Part shown: piece by piece, positions 42,901 through 50,238 of the stretch | How the letters are laid out: every line of letters starts with the position of its first letter | How positions within the stretch are numbered: the stretch's first letter is position 1 | Assembly: GCA_051418075.1 (NCBI GenBank) | Contig: JBPRGG010000019.1 | Coordinates: 43,056 to 107,055 of the forward strand | From: JBPRGG01 sp051418075 | GTDB taxonomy: Bacteria; Bacteroidota; Bacteroidia; Cytophagales; Cyclobacteriaceae | Direction: 5' to 3' | Length of the DNA: 64,000 nucleotides | The notes under the pieces: generated by a model | The model's database searches: none | The model's input: the letters and a program-made list of their open reading frames with translations, nothing else | What the model was told of the DNA's origin: nothing | Program-made: the position numbers and the translations under genes

Positions 42901-44991
42901 TGCGAAAGGTCCTCCGGAAGTGGTGGCTCTTTCAATGACAAACCCTGCTTCATTAGCTGAATTGTCATTCCAGGACAAGTCAATTTGAGTGACACCGGAA
43001 GCTGTAGCTGCCAGGTTATCCGGGGGAAGTATGGTGATCAGCGTACTGGCAGAGGCGGAAGTATAAGATGATTCATCCGTCGCATTATAAGCCTTAATTT
43101 GATAAAAATAAGTAGTGCCCTCATTGAGGGAAATATCTGAATAACTGCTGATATTGGAACCAAGGCTGGCAATTTGCGCGAATCCTGAACCAGAAGTAAG
43201 GGATCTCTCCAGGATAAAACCATCTTCATTGTCAGCCTGATCAGTCCAGGTTAGATCAATATTTGTGGTTGAGGCATTCGCTGTAAAATCTATAGGCGCA
43301 TTGATAGCGGCGGTTGCATCTGTGGTAGCATTGGCCTCAATACTGTAGATGGAATAGCCTGATCCATTGCCAGCTCTGACTTGATAATAATATGTGGTAC
43401 CCGGATTTAAACCGGTATCGTTGTAACTGGTGGCATTGGCTGGTAAAGTGGCTATTTCAATAAAGTTGGAAAGATCATTTACGGACCTTTCCAGGTAATA
43501 ATTATCTTCATTGGTAGCATTATCCTCCCAGATCAGATTGATCTGACTATCCGATGTAGCTGAAGCGACCAATCCGGAGGGCTCCGCTGGTACATCCATT
43601 TCCACTATTTCCATGTATTGATCTACGGCCTGATTAGATAATTCCTGGATAATTCCGGAAGGCCATTCTACCCGGATAGTTTCCACTATGGCTGCGTCTC
43701 CCAGGCCGAAATGGGTCACCATACTGTTTTGGGCAAAGCGGCCGGTTTGACTGGAAATATCGCGTGTTTGGGTAATAGGAGAACCATTGATGGTAGCAGT
43801 CACGATGACCTTTGCACCTACTGCCGTAGTATTAGAAATTGTTCCGGTAAGACCTATTTCCAGCCAATGATTCCCGCTACTGGTGTTTTGATAAAATTCA
43901 TTTTTGGTCCCTGAATTATAGTTGGTCATATACAAATCCAAATAACCATCTCTGTTTACATCTGACCAGGTGCAACTGGTAGTATAATTAGAAGTTTCTA
44001 CAAATTCTCCTGTTGTTATTTTACTAAAAGTGCCATCACCATTATTATGGTAAAGATTATTTTCAGCTCCATCATTGGAGATATATAAATCAAGCCATCC
44101 ATCATTATCATAATCACCCCAACTGCTACCAATAGTGACATTCACATCCGTAGAAACATCACCGGCCGCAACCTCTGTAAATGTTCCACCATTGTTTTGA
44201 AAAAGCTGATTAGCAATTCCATAATTACCAATTAATATATCAAAATCTCCATCATTATCATAGTCTGCCCATGAAGTTGTGTAGGTATACAGTGTAGCAG
44301 TTAAATCACCCAGGTTTAATTCTGTAAAATCAGTACCATTGTATTTAAGCACCACGTTGGTTTCAAATAGTCGACTTATCATGATTTCAGGAATGCCATC
44401 CATATCATAATCACAGGATGAAAGTCCATAGTTGTCATAAGAAGCCAAATTAGAAGCGGTAAAAGTTCCACTGGTATTGTGGCTTATTCTCATATTATTT
44501 CCGGCATGAACAGATACAATATCAGGATAACTGTCTTGATTAAAATCTGCTATTGCACCACCTGTGGTAGAATAAAAAGGAAAATTGGCTACGCCAGATA
44601 AAGAAAAAGTGCCTGCATCATAAATGTAAAGAAAATCTTGTTTTAAATTGTCATTCCCTATATACAGATCCAGGTCATTATCGTTGTCAATATCAGTCCA
44701 AATGGCGAATGATGAAGATGCACTATTTTTAGCTACAAATCCATTACTTGATATTTCTGTAAAAGTTCCATCGCCATTGTTTAAAAATAATTTATCGGGG
44801 TTGGTGCCATTGACCACGATTAAATCCTGGTAACCATCATTATTGTAATCTCCCCAGGATGCACCCATTGAGGTACTGGTGAAATTAATGATAGGGCTGT
44901 CTGTTATCTTGTTAAATTGAGCTTTGGCAGGATTAGTCAACAAGAAAAGCACAAGCCCCAGCCCTAGTATTAAATTGTATTTTTTTTCCAT
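39967..44991 (-). CDS. Giant T9SS-secreted protein: VCBS propeller, ASPIC/UnbV, seven FN3, cohesin-dockerin-cohesin
   Basis: The 1674-residue protein has a signal peptide (1-25, ending AKAQ). Residues about 30-390 are FG-GAP/VCBS repeats with Ca-binding loops such as DYNNDGYQDL and DYDNDGDFDI. An ASPIC/UnbV domain follows (about 395-460, IRVEWPSG). Seven fibronectin type III modules occupy about 463-1121. A cohesin-like domain (about 1125-1240), a small Ig/carboxypeptidase-regulatory-like module (about 1245-1300), a type I dockerin-like pair with TLDIALIRRHIL and TLDIALIRRLIL (about 1310-1370) and a second cohesin-like domain (about 1440-1560) follow. The C-terminus (YANYPNPFG to LYAPSN) is a T9SS type A sorting domain. 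No catalytic domain is visible; a surface scaffold or glycan-binding role is inferred. Confidence 0.92.
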   Translation of the reverse strand: MEKKYNLILGLGLVLFLLTNPAKAQFNKITDSPIINFTSTSMGASWGDYNNDGYQDLIVVNGTNPDKLFLNNGDGTFTEISSNGFVAKNSASSSFAIWTDIDNDNDLDLYIGNDNLKQDFLYIYDAGTFSLSGVANFPFYSTTGGAIADFNQDSYPDIVSVHAGNNMRISHNTSGTFTASNLASYDNYGLSSCDYDMDGIPEIMISRLFETNVVLKYNGTDFTELNLGDLTATLYTYTTSWADYDNDGDFDILIGNYGIANQLFQNNGGTFTEVAAGDVSTDVNVTIGSSWGDYDNDGWLDLYISNDGAENNLYHNNGDGTFSKITTGEFVETSNYTTSCTWSDVNRDGYLDLYMTNYNSGTKNEFYQNTSSGNHWLEIGLTGTISNTTAVGAKVIVTATINGSPITQTRDISSQTGRFAQNSMVTHFGLGDAAIVETIRVEWPSGIIQELSNQAVDQYMEIVEMDVPAEPSGLVASATSDSQINLIWEDNATNEDNYYLERSVNDLSNFIEIATLPANATSYNDTGLNPGTTYYYQVRAGNGSGYSIYSIEANATTDATAAINAPIDFTANASTTNIDLTWTDQADNEDGFILERSLTSGSGFAQIASLGSNISSYSDISLNEGTTYFYQIKAYNATDESSYTSASASTLITILPPDNLAATASGVTQIDLSWNDNSANEAGFVIERATTSGGPFAEIVTTAADVISYSDMSLTEGTSYFYRIKAVSGASESVYTSEATATTWITINAPSGLSATAFSTSQIDLSWTDNADNELEFVIERAETSGGPFTQIASIAADNEAYSDTGLSEGLTYYYRVKAISGASESDFTSETSATTLTTIIAPDNLNATASGTGQIELTWDDNSDNESGFVIERSLTSISGFSELITTSANITAFSDNTSLAEGTTYFYRIKAVNGPSQSLYSSEASDQTWITINAPTHMIATAVSANQVDLSWQDNSDNEMEFIIERSEESGINFSPIGTTGAPDITGYTDNSGLVGDITYYYRVKAVNSPSESATSDEASATTLPNIIAPDGLIASALSHEQIQLSWNDNSDNETGFIIERSLDGVTYQVIAGDITPVAVSSFTDQGLTELTHYHYRVKAVNDTYESAYSNQENTTTLEYIPVRLSLPELNGSPGSEVVVPVYVENFSNILAIQLTLEWDASVLTLLNTELYGIASITDTHFNTNNPDYLTLSWDDQTLAGESLNDGDILFALRFQIQGLEGSFSPVFINAAGATGLEIADTNFQSLPVEVSPGQVNSLSMVQLSGVIRNVAGNPLSGVQVNLSGDESNARTTATDGAFAFDVLPGSNVTINPDKPTDNKANNGVTTLDIALIRRHILFSEIELNDFAQLAADVENSGSVSTLDIALIRRLILGKSSDFDGKLWKFVPNTNTYADPDNIFTYYENIALTANSSDNTLDFTGIRLGDVNNSWDQTIGRMKYEGEISLEIEDLNLQDEQVINIPVKASQFQQVSAFQFTLQWNADHLEFMEAEGLNGIHFSDHLAQKGYLTTIWDEPAGKSISLPDHSQIINLKFKVKRHNLNESAIKICSDITQGLAYNQDLKDLKIIAKNGRITTGLQPVDFKVYANYPNPFGTAGTNLVFEVSQSSTVNISIMNSIGQIVDQTTADYQPGKHNYLWQPNQAGPSLSPGIYFYKIQTGSHKQIGRMLYAPSN
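41630..43605 (-). repeat. Seven tandem FN3-encoding repeats, about 280 bases each
   Basis: Each unit encodes about 93 residues with the pattern INAP/IIAPD at the start, a DL.W.DN.DNE..F.IERS core and TYYYR.KA near the end. Units 2, 4 and 6 begin INAP, while 3, 5 and 7 begin I-x-x-PD-x-L; units 3 and 5 end in TWIT. The period-two pattern suggests growth by duplication of a two-module block. The DNA similarity makes the array prone to copy-number change. Confidence 0.8.
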
Positions 44992-45114
44992 TTTTCCCTC
45001 TAATTAAATAGTATTAAAAGAATTAATAAGAAATTTAGGAGAAAAAGGGCGGCTTTAATTTATAATCATTATTGAATTATTACATCAGAAAGATAAAGAA
45101 TCAATTCAATCAAA

Positions 45115-45819
45115 TTATCTAATGTATTGGTTAAGCAGGTGCAATGTGTGGCAGGCAACAATTCCGGCTGTTTCAGTACGTAAAGTAGTTGGGCCCAAGC
45201 TGATAGATTTATATCCTGCTTCCAGTGCCAATTTTATTTCTGTTTGGCTGAAATCTCCTTCAGGACCTATAAGTACCAGGTATTTTCCCCCTGGCTGGGC
45301 TTGATTAAACAAGTGCCTGGTAAAATCCCGGTCTACAAATGCAATGAATCGGGAATAGTCCTTGTAATCATCCGTCAGCCAATGGTTAAAAGCCATTTCT
45401 GAATTTATTTCAGGTAAATAGGCCTGATTAGATTGTTTCATAGCCATGACAGCCTTTTTGCTGATCCTGTTTATATTGAGTTTTTTACGTTCGGAATGCT
45501 CACAATCCAGAAATGTAATGGCATCAATACCCAGTTCCATTGATTTTTCCACAAACCATTCTATTCTGTCAGCATTTTTGGTGGGGGCAATAGCCAGATG
45601 TATAAAATATGGCCTTCCAGGTTTTTTTTCTTTTGAATGGACTTCAAAAAAGCAGATTTTGCCTTGGATTTTGGTAATGATGGCCTGATATAAGTTGCCC
45701 TTCCCGTCGGTTAAATGAATCTGATCTCCCGGGTTTTTTCTCAGTACCTTAATGGCATGATGACTTTCTTCTGGATTGAGCTGACCTTGATCAATATCTG
45801 GTTCATAAAAAAGTTGCAT
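45115..45819 (-). CDS. rsmE: 16S rRNA (uracil1498-N3)-methyltransferase
   Basis: I start the gene at 45819 (MQLFYEPDI, 234 residues), the family's usual N-terminus. A longer frame from 45861 would translate the gltA terminator hairpin. The PUA-like N-terminal domain has SHHAIKVLRKNPGDQIHLTD; the SPOUT methyltransferase knot has LVLIGPEGDFSQTEI and SLGPTTLRTETA. It methylates U1498 in the decoding region of 16S rRNA, using S-adenosylmethionine. It lies downstream of gltA but is separated from it by a strong terminator, so it may have its own promoter or depend on read-through. Confidence 0.95.
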   Translation of the reverse strand: MQLFYEPDIDQGQLNPEESHHAIKVLRKNPGDQIHLTDGKGNLYQAIITKIQGKICFFEVHSKEKKPGRPYFIHLAIAPTKNADRIEWFVEKSMELGIDAITFLDCEHSERKKLNINRISKKAVMAMKQSNQAYLPEINSEMAFNHWLTDDYKDYSRFIAFVDRDFTRHLFNQAQPGGKYLVLIGPEGDFSQTEIKLALEAGYKSISLGPTTLRTETAGIVACHTLHLLNQYIR

Positions 45820-45832
45820 GCTTAAAAATAAA

Positions 45833-45858
45833 AAAAGGCAGTTTAAAAACTGCCTTTT
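45833..45858 (-). terminator. Rho-independent terminator of gltA
   Basis: AAAAGGCAGTTT (45833-45844) pairs perfectly with AAACTGCCTTTT (45847-45858), and both sides carry A/T runs. It lies 12 bases after the gltA stop and ends 13 bases before the rsmE start codon. It explains why the upstream frame of rsmE is not coding. Confidence 0.88.
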
Positions 45859-45870
45859 CAATTTTATTTT

Positions 45871-47160
45871 TTAGCTCCTGCTATCCACAGGAACATAATC
45901 TCTTTGGTTAGCACCAATATACACCTGCCGGGGACGTCCGATAGGCTCTTTGTTTTCTCTCATTTCTTTCCACTGCGCAATCCAGCCAGGCAAACGACCA
46001 ATCGAGAACATCACCGGGAACATATCAGTAGGAATTCCAATGGCTTTCATAATGGTTCCTGAATAGAAATCTACATTGGGATACAATTTCTTTTCAACAA
46101 AATACTCATCTTTTAAAGCAACTTCTTCCAGTTTTTTGGCTATGTCAAACAATGGCTCATCCAAATTAAGTTTAGCCAGGATCTTATCAGCGCTGTTCTT
46201 GAGTATTTTGGCTCTGGGATCAAAATTCTTATAAACCCGGTGTCCAAACCCCATCAATCTGAATGGATCATCTTTGTCTTTGGCTTTATCAATAAACTTC
46301 TGCACATTCCCTCCATCAGCTTTAATATTTTCTAGCATTTCAATGACAGCCTGATTGGCTCCCCCATGTAATGGCCCCCATAAGGCGTTGATGCCAGCAG
46401 CTACGGATGCATAAAGGCTGGCCTGTGAAGAACCAACAATTCTAACGGTTGAAGTGGAGCAGTTTTGTTCATGGTCAGCATGCAAAATAAAGATCTTTTC
46501 CATGGCATCTGCTACTATGGGATCTATATCATACTCCTGGTTGGGCAGGGCAAACATCATTTTCAGGAAGTTTTCCACATAGTTCAATTTATTATCCGGA
46601 TAATTGGCCCTGAAGCCCTTTTCGTTGGTATATGCCCAGGCCACCAAAGAAGGTATTTTAGCTAATAACCGGGTAATAGTAAGGTTTACACCTTCAGCGG
46701 ACCTGTTGGGGTCTAAAGATTCTGGAAAGAACGCTGTGAGGGAAGTAGCCATGGAAGATAATACGCCCATTGGGTGAGAATGGGAGGGAAAACCTTCAAA
46801 TATTTTTTTCTTATCCTCATGAAGTAGCTGATGCTGTTTTATTCTTTTAATTAAGTCCTGATATTCTTCTTTGGTGGGTAACTCTCCATATATCAGTAAA
46901 TAAGCAACTTCCAGAAAAGTGGATTGTTCGGCTAATTGTTCGATAGGATATCCCCGGTATCGCAGGATGCCTTTTTCGCCATCCAGAAAGGTGACGGCGC
47001 TTTGGGTTGATCCTGTATTTTTAAATCCCGGGTCAAGCGTAATTAAACCGGATTCACTTCTTAAATTACTGATATCGATAGCTAGTTCATTCTCTGTACC
47101 TTCTACTATGGGGAGTTTATAAACCTTACCGTTAACTTTTAATTCAGCAAAATTTGACAT
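45871..47160 (-). CDS. gltA: Citrate synthase
   Basis: The enzyme condenses oxaloacetate and acetyl-CoA to citrate at entry to the TCA cycle. The 429-residue length matches the hexameric type II (NADH-sensitive) class. Active-site blocks: HADHEQNCSTSTVRIVGSS, LHGGANQAVIEML (His), MGFGHRVYKNFDPRAKIL (His, Arg) and NVDFYSGTIM (catalytic Asp). The N-terminal beta domain (ELKVNGKVYKLPIVEG) is also typical of type II. Upstream (47161-47455) are hairpins and the terminator of the ROK gene; downstream is its own terminator. Confidence 0.98.
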   Translation of the reverse strand: MSNFAELKVNGKVYKLPIVEGTENELAIDISNLRSESGLITLDPGFKNTGSTQSAVTFLDGEKGILRYRGYPIEQLAEQSTFLEVAYLLIYGELPTKEEYQDLIKRIKQHQLLHEDKKKIFEGFPSHSHPMGVLSSMATSLTAFFPESLDPNRSAEGVNLTITRLLAKIPSLVAWAYTNEKGFRANYPDNKLNYVENFLKMMFALPNQEYDIDPIVADAMEKIFILHADHEQNCSTSTVRIVGSSQASLYASVAAGINALWGPLHGGANQAVIEMLENIKADGGNVQKFIDKAKDKDDPFRLMGFGHRVYKNFDPRAKILKNSADKILAKLNLDEPLFDIAKKLEEVALKDEYFVEKKLYPNVDFYSGTIMKAIGIPTDMFPVMFSIGRLPGWIAQWKEMRENKEPIGRPRQVYIGANQRDYVPVDSRS

Positions 47161-47371
47161 GTTGATTATGGGTTTTTATTTTAATAAAAATATATTGAAT
47201 CAATTTTAAATGATGATAACTGGAAATATTTAAAATTGAAAATTATGATTCATAAACTATGTTTTTGAAAAAATGTTTTGCTTTTAAAAATCAAAGTAAA
47301 ACTATAGTTTTGTTATCCAATAAAAACTAGAAGTACCTTCGATTTATTATGTGAATACACTATTTACTACG

Positions 47372-47398
47372 TAAATAAAATCAAATAGATTTTATTTA
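47372..47398. promoter_or_regulatory. Inverted repeats in the gltA upstream region
   Basis: TAAATAAAATC (47372-47382) pairs perfectly with GATTTTATTTA (47388-47398) over a 5-base loop. An alternative, mutually exclusive hairpin ATTTAC/GTAAAT occupies 47362-47376. There is no T run, so these are not terminators. They lie about 200 bases upstream of gltA and could be regulator sites or simply AT-rich chance structure. Confidence 0.3.
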
Positions 47399-47419
47399 TT
47401 GGTATTATAATAATAAAAA

Positions 47420-47447
47420 AAATGATGTTTAGATCTAAACATCATTT
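47420..47447 (-). terminator. Terminator of the permease-ROK operon
   Basis: A perfect 28-base palindrome centred on AGATCT (AAATGATGTTTAGA with its complement) lies 8 bases after the ROK stop codon. On the minus strand it is followed by a run of eight T, the standard intrinsic form. Confidence 0.9.
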
Positions 47448-47455
47448 CATTATTG

Positions 47456-48424
47456 TTATATTTTTTCTATTTCTTTCCACACCAGAGCACTGGCACCTGT
47501 CACTGCGGCATTCTGCTCTTTCAGTCCGGAGGGCAAAATTTTCACCTTGTCTTTAAATACTGCCAATAAGTGTTCTTCCATATATTTTTTGGTTGGCTCA
47601 AATATTAAGTCACCGGCATTAGCCAGACCTCCAAAAAGAATGATTGCTTCAGGGCTATTAAGTGCTACTGCATCAGCTAATTTTTGTCCCAGAATCTTTC
47701 CTGTAATGTCAAAAGCCTTCAAAGCAACAGGATCCCCTTTCATGGCTGCTTTAGAAATCATGGCTGCATTAAGATCATGATAACTAATATTTCTGAACTC
47801 CGTTTCAGCAGTTGCATCAGCCATTAATTCGAATACGGTTCTCTTAATGCCAGTAGCTGAGGCATATGTTTCCAGACAGCCTCTTCTGCCACAACCGCAC
47901 AACCTGCCATTTAAATCTACAGTTACATGGCCCATTTCTCCGGCAAAACCATCATGTCCATAAACCAACTTACCATTTACCACTATACCACTGCCTAAAC
48001 CAGTTCCCAAAGTGATCACAATAAAATCCTCCATTCCCTTGGCATTACCATATACCATTTCTCCGATTGCGGCCGCATTAGCGTCATTGGTAAGTACTGT
48101 AGGAACGTCCATGTGTTTACGAAATAATTCAACAAAAGGCACTAGTCCTTTCCAACTTAAATTAGGCGCGTATTCAATTGTTCCTTTGTAAAAATTTCCA
48201 TTGGGTGCACCCACTCCCACTCCTTTAATTTCTATAGGAGTTTTAGCATGTACCGAACCAATCAGCTTATTTAAAGCTACATGTAACGACTCCATGTATG
48301 GTTCCACATCTTTATGGGCTGTAGTAGATATCAGGTCTTCAGCCAGGCTTTTTCCTTCCCGATCAACAATTCCATACTTGGTGTAGGTGGCGCCTATATC
48401 AATTCCTATTGCTACTTCTTTCAT
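47456..48424 (-). CDS. ROK-family sugar kinase, probable glucokinase
   Basis: The 322-residue cytoplasmic protein starts with the phosphate-binding block IGIDIGATYTKYGIVD. A second phosphate block is VITLGTGLGSGIVVNGKL. The ROK zinc signature is complete: His in GEMGHVTVD and three Cys in CGCGRRGCLETYAS. There is no DNA-binding domain, so it is a kinase and not a repressor. Glucose is the commonest substrate of this length class, but N-acetylmannosamine or other hexoses are possible. It follows a sugar/H+ symporter gene by 12 bases and ends at a strong terminator. Confidence 0.94.
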   Translation of the reverse strand: MKEVAIGIDIGATYTKYGIVDREGKSLAEDLISTTAHKDVEPYMESLHVALNKLIGSVHAKTPIEIKGVGVGAPNGNFYKGTIEYAPNLSWKGLVPFVELFRKHMDVPTVLTNDANAAAIGEMVYGNAKGMEDFIVITLGTGLGSGIVVNGKLVYGHDGFAGEMGHVTVDLNGRLCGCGRRGCLETYASATGIKRTVFELMADATAETEFRNISYHDLNAAMISKAAMKGDPVALKAFDITGKILGQKLADAVALNSPEAIILFGGLANAGDLIFEPTKKYMEEHLLAVFKDKVKILPSGLKEQNAAVTGASALVWKEIEKI

Positions 48425-48436
48425 AATCTTTAAAGT

Positions 48437-49921
48437 TTAATCAATAATTTTTTTTATTTTATATCCTTTCCAGCCATAGTAGGCCAAATAAATATAGCAG
48501 ATCATCGGGATGAAGAAAGAGTAGTGATACCCACCTAATGAATCTGCTACCGCTCCCTGTATAGGAGGGATCAATGCACCTCCCAAAATGGCCATTACCA
48601 ATAAAGACGAGCCCTGGCTAGTAAACTTGCCTAATCCTCTGATGGCTAAAGTGAAAATATTTGACCACATGATTGAATTAAACAATCCTATACTAATGAT
48701 GGTCCAAACAGCCAACAGTCCATCTGTCATCATGGTAACTGACAATAATACCAGATTGACTACAGCAAAAATAAGCAAGGTTCTTTCTGGCAGTGAGCGG
48801 CCAATTTTAAAGCCGATCAGGTTAATGATCAGAAATACGATAAATGGATAAGTCACGCTTAATGGAAAAGGGGTTTCGCTCTCCATGACTACCGCAAAAT
48901 ATATAAAAAGGTAGGAAACCAATGCTACAAATACCATCATGATGATCTTTCGGGTTTCATTTTGCATGCCACTTAGAGATATGGCACCCAAAAACCGTCC
49001 GATCATGGCACCCCCCCAATAAAAGGCCAGATAAGATTTGCCAATCATTTCCGGATACCCCACCAGTTCGTTGATATAGTTGATAAGCACGCTTCCTATG
49101 GCTACTTCACCACCTACATACATAAAGATGGCCACCATGCCTAAAACCAGGTGTCTGTATTTTAGAGCGCCAGCTCCTTCTTCTATATTATCTTCAGTAG
49201 TGAACTTGGGCAGGTTGGTGATTTTTATCACTACGGCCAGCAGAAGAAAAATGCCGGCAAATATAAGGTATGGTATCTGCACCCCATTGGCTGAAATAGG
49301 TCTTCCTGCATCAGTTAAAATTTCCTGCCCCTGTTGATTCAAAAGCGGCTCACCCATATAGGCAAAATAATGAAATACCAAATATCCACCTAAAATGGGA
49401 GCAATAGTAGTGCCCAGGGAATTAAAGGCCTGGGATAAATTAAGTCGGCTGGAGGCTGTTTCAGGTTTTCCTAAAATAGCCACATAGGGATTGGCAGCAA
49501 TTTGCAGCAGGGTAAAACCAAAACCTACGATGAACAATGCAGCCAGAAAAATACCATAAGACTTCAATTCGGCAGCAGGATAAAAGGTGATACAACCCAG
49601 AGCAGACAAGAACAGACCAATGATCAACCCATTTTTGTAGCCCATTTTCATAATAGGGTCTTTCCAGCGGGAAGATATCAGGTAGTATAACAGGGAACCT
49701 ATAAAATAAGCTCCAAAAAAAGCTGTTTGGACAAACATAGATTGAAATCTATCCAGCTCAAACATCCTTTTCAAATAAGGAATCAGTATGTCATTCATAC
49801 TGGTAATAAATCCCCACATGAAAAACAAAGTGGTGAGAGATACCAGAGCGGGCGTATAATTCGGCCTTTCTCCTGTTTCTGTCACTTTGCCTGTAACTGT
49901 GTTTGCTGATGATGAAGCCAT
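48437..49921 (-). CDS. Sugar:H+ symporter of the FucP/GluP group (MFS)
   Basis: The 494-residue protein has twelve membrane helices. LTTLFFMWGFITSMNDILIPYL and FVQTAFFGAYFIGSLLYYLI are the characteristic first two helices of fucose/glucose-galactose permeases, with the conserved Asn-Asp in helix 1. LGKPETASSRLNLSQAFNSLGT is the conserved loop after helix 4. It is the first gene of a two-gene unit with the ROK kinase, so uptake followed by phosphorylation of a hexose is the natural reading. It is divergent from glgE with 317 bases between. Confidence 0.94.
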   Translation of the reverse strand: MASSSANTVTGKVTETGERPNYTPALVSLTTLFFMWGFITSMNDILIPYLKRMFELDRFQSMFVQTAFFGAYFIGSLLYYLISSRWKDPIMKMGYKNGLIIGLFLSALGCITFYPAAELKSYGIFLAALFIVGFGFTLLQIAANPYVAILGKPETASSRLNLSQAFNSLGTTIAPILGGYLVFHYFAYMGEPLLNQQGQEILTDAGRPISANGVQIPYLIFAGIFLLLAVVIKITNLPKFTTEDNIEEGAGALKYRHLVLGMVAIFMYVGGEVAIGSVLINYINELVGYPEMIGKSYLAFYWGGAMIGRFLGAISLSGMQNETRKIIMMVFVALVSYLFIYFAVVMESETPFPLSVTYPFIVFLIINLIGFKIGRSLPERTLLIFAVVNLVLLSVTMMTDGLLAVWTIISIGLFNSIMWSNIFTLAIRGLGKFTSQGSSLLVMAILGGALIPPIQGAVADSLGGYHYSFFIPMICYIYLAYYGWKGYKIKKIID

Positions 49922-50238
49922 GTATTTTATAATGATTTTGTCTTCTTAAAGCTCCCAAATCTATTAAAAATTGTTTAAAGATTACGCTTTTTACAGCTGA
50001 GATGGGAAAAAATGTTAATCAAATTATCTGATTTCAAATTTTTATTTTGGAAGGTGAAATTTATATTTGTGGGCCATGAGTTTATGCTCACGGGAATTGT
50101 GTGGGAACAATTATTTTTTTTTAGAGTTATTAATCCTGTAACCAGTATCTGATGCCTTATATATATTTTAGACTCTTAGTTTTTTCCAGGCTGTATATAA
50201 GTTTTTTTTAATATTTATATTTTTAATTTTAGTTTTTA
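49922..50238. other. 317-base divergent regulatory region between permease and glgE
   Basis: No gene is visible. The region should contain both promoters. On the plus strand TATATTTG (50062-50069) matches the Bacteroidota -7 consensus TAnnTTTG but lacks a well-spaced -33 TTG. It is followed by a small hairpin and T run (50095-50122, listed separately). The 60 bases before glgE are extremely T-rich. Confidence 0.5.
50095..50122 (+). terminator. Possible leader terminator upstream of glgE
   Basis: AATTGT (50095-50100) and ACAATT (50107-50112) form a 6-bp stem with a 6-base loop, followed by A and nine T. The stem is AT-rich with only one G-C pair, so it is weak. No gene lies upstream on this strand, so if real it would act as an attenuator in the glgE leader. 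Confidence 0.3.

Noticed and set aside
41630..43605. Regular repeats considered as a CRISPR-like or mobile repeat array
   Set aside because: The repeats are in frame throughout and encode FN3 modules inside one continuous protein.
48437..49921. Permease considered as a specific L-fucose transporter
   Set aside because: Sequence blocks fit the whole FucP/GluP group, and the adjacent ROK kinase and glucan genes favour a hexose such as glucose; fucose-pathway genes are absent.
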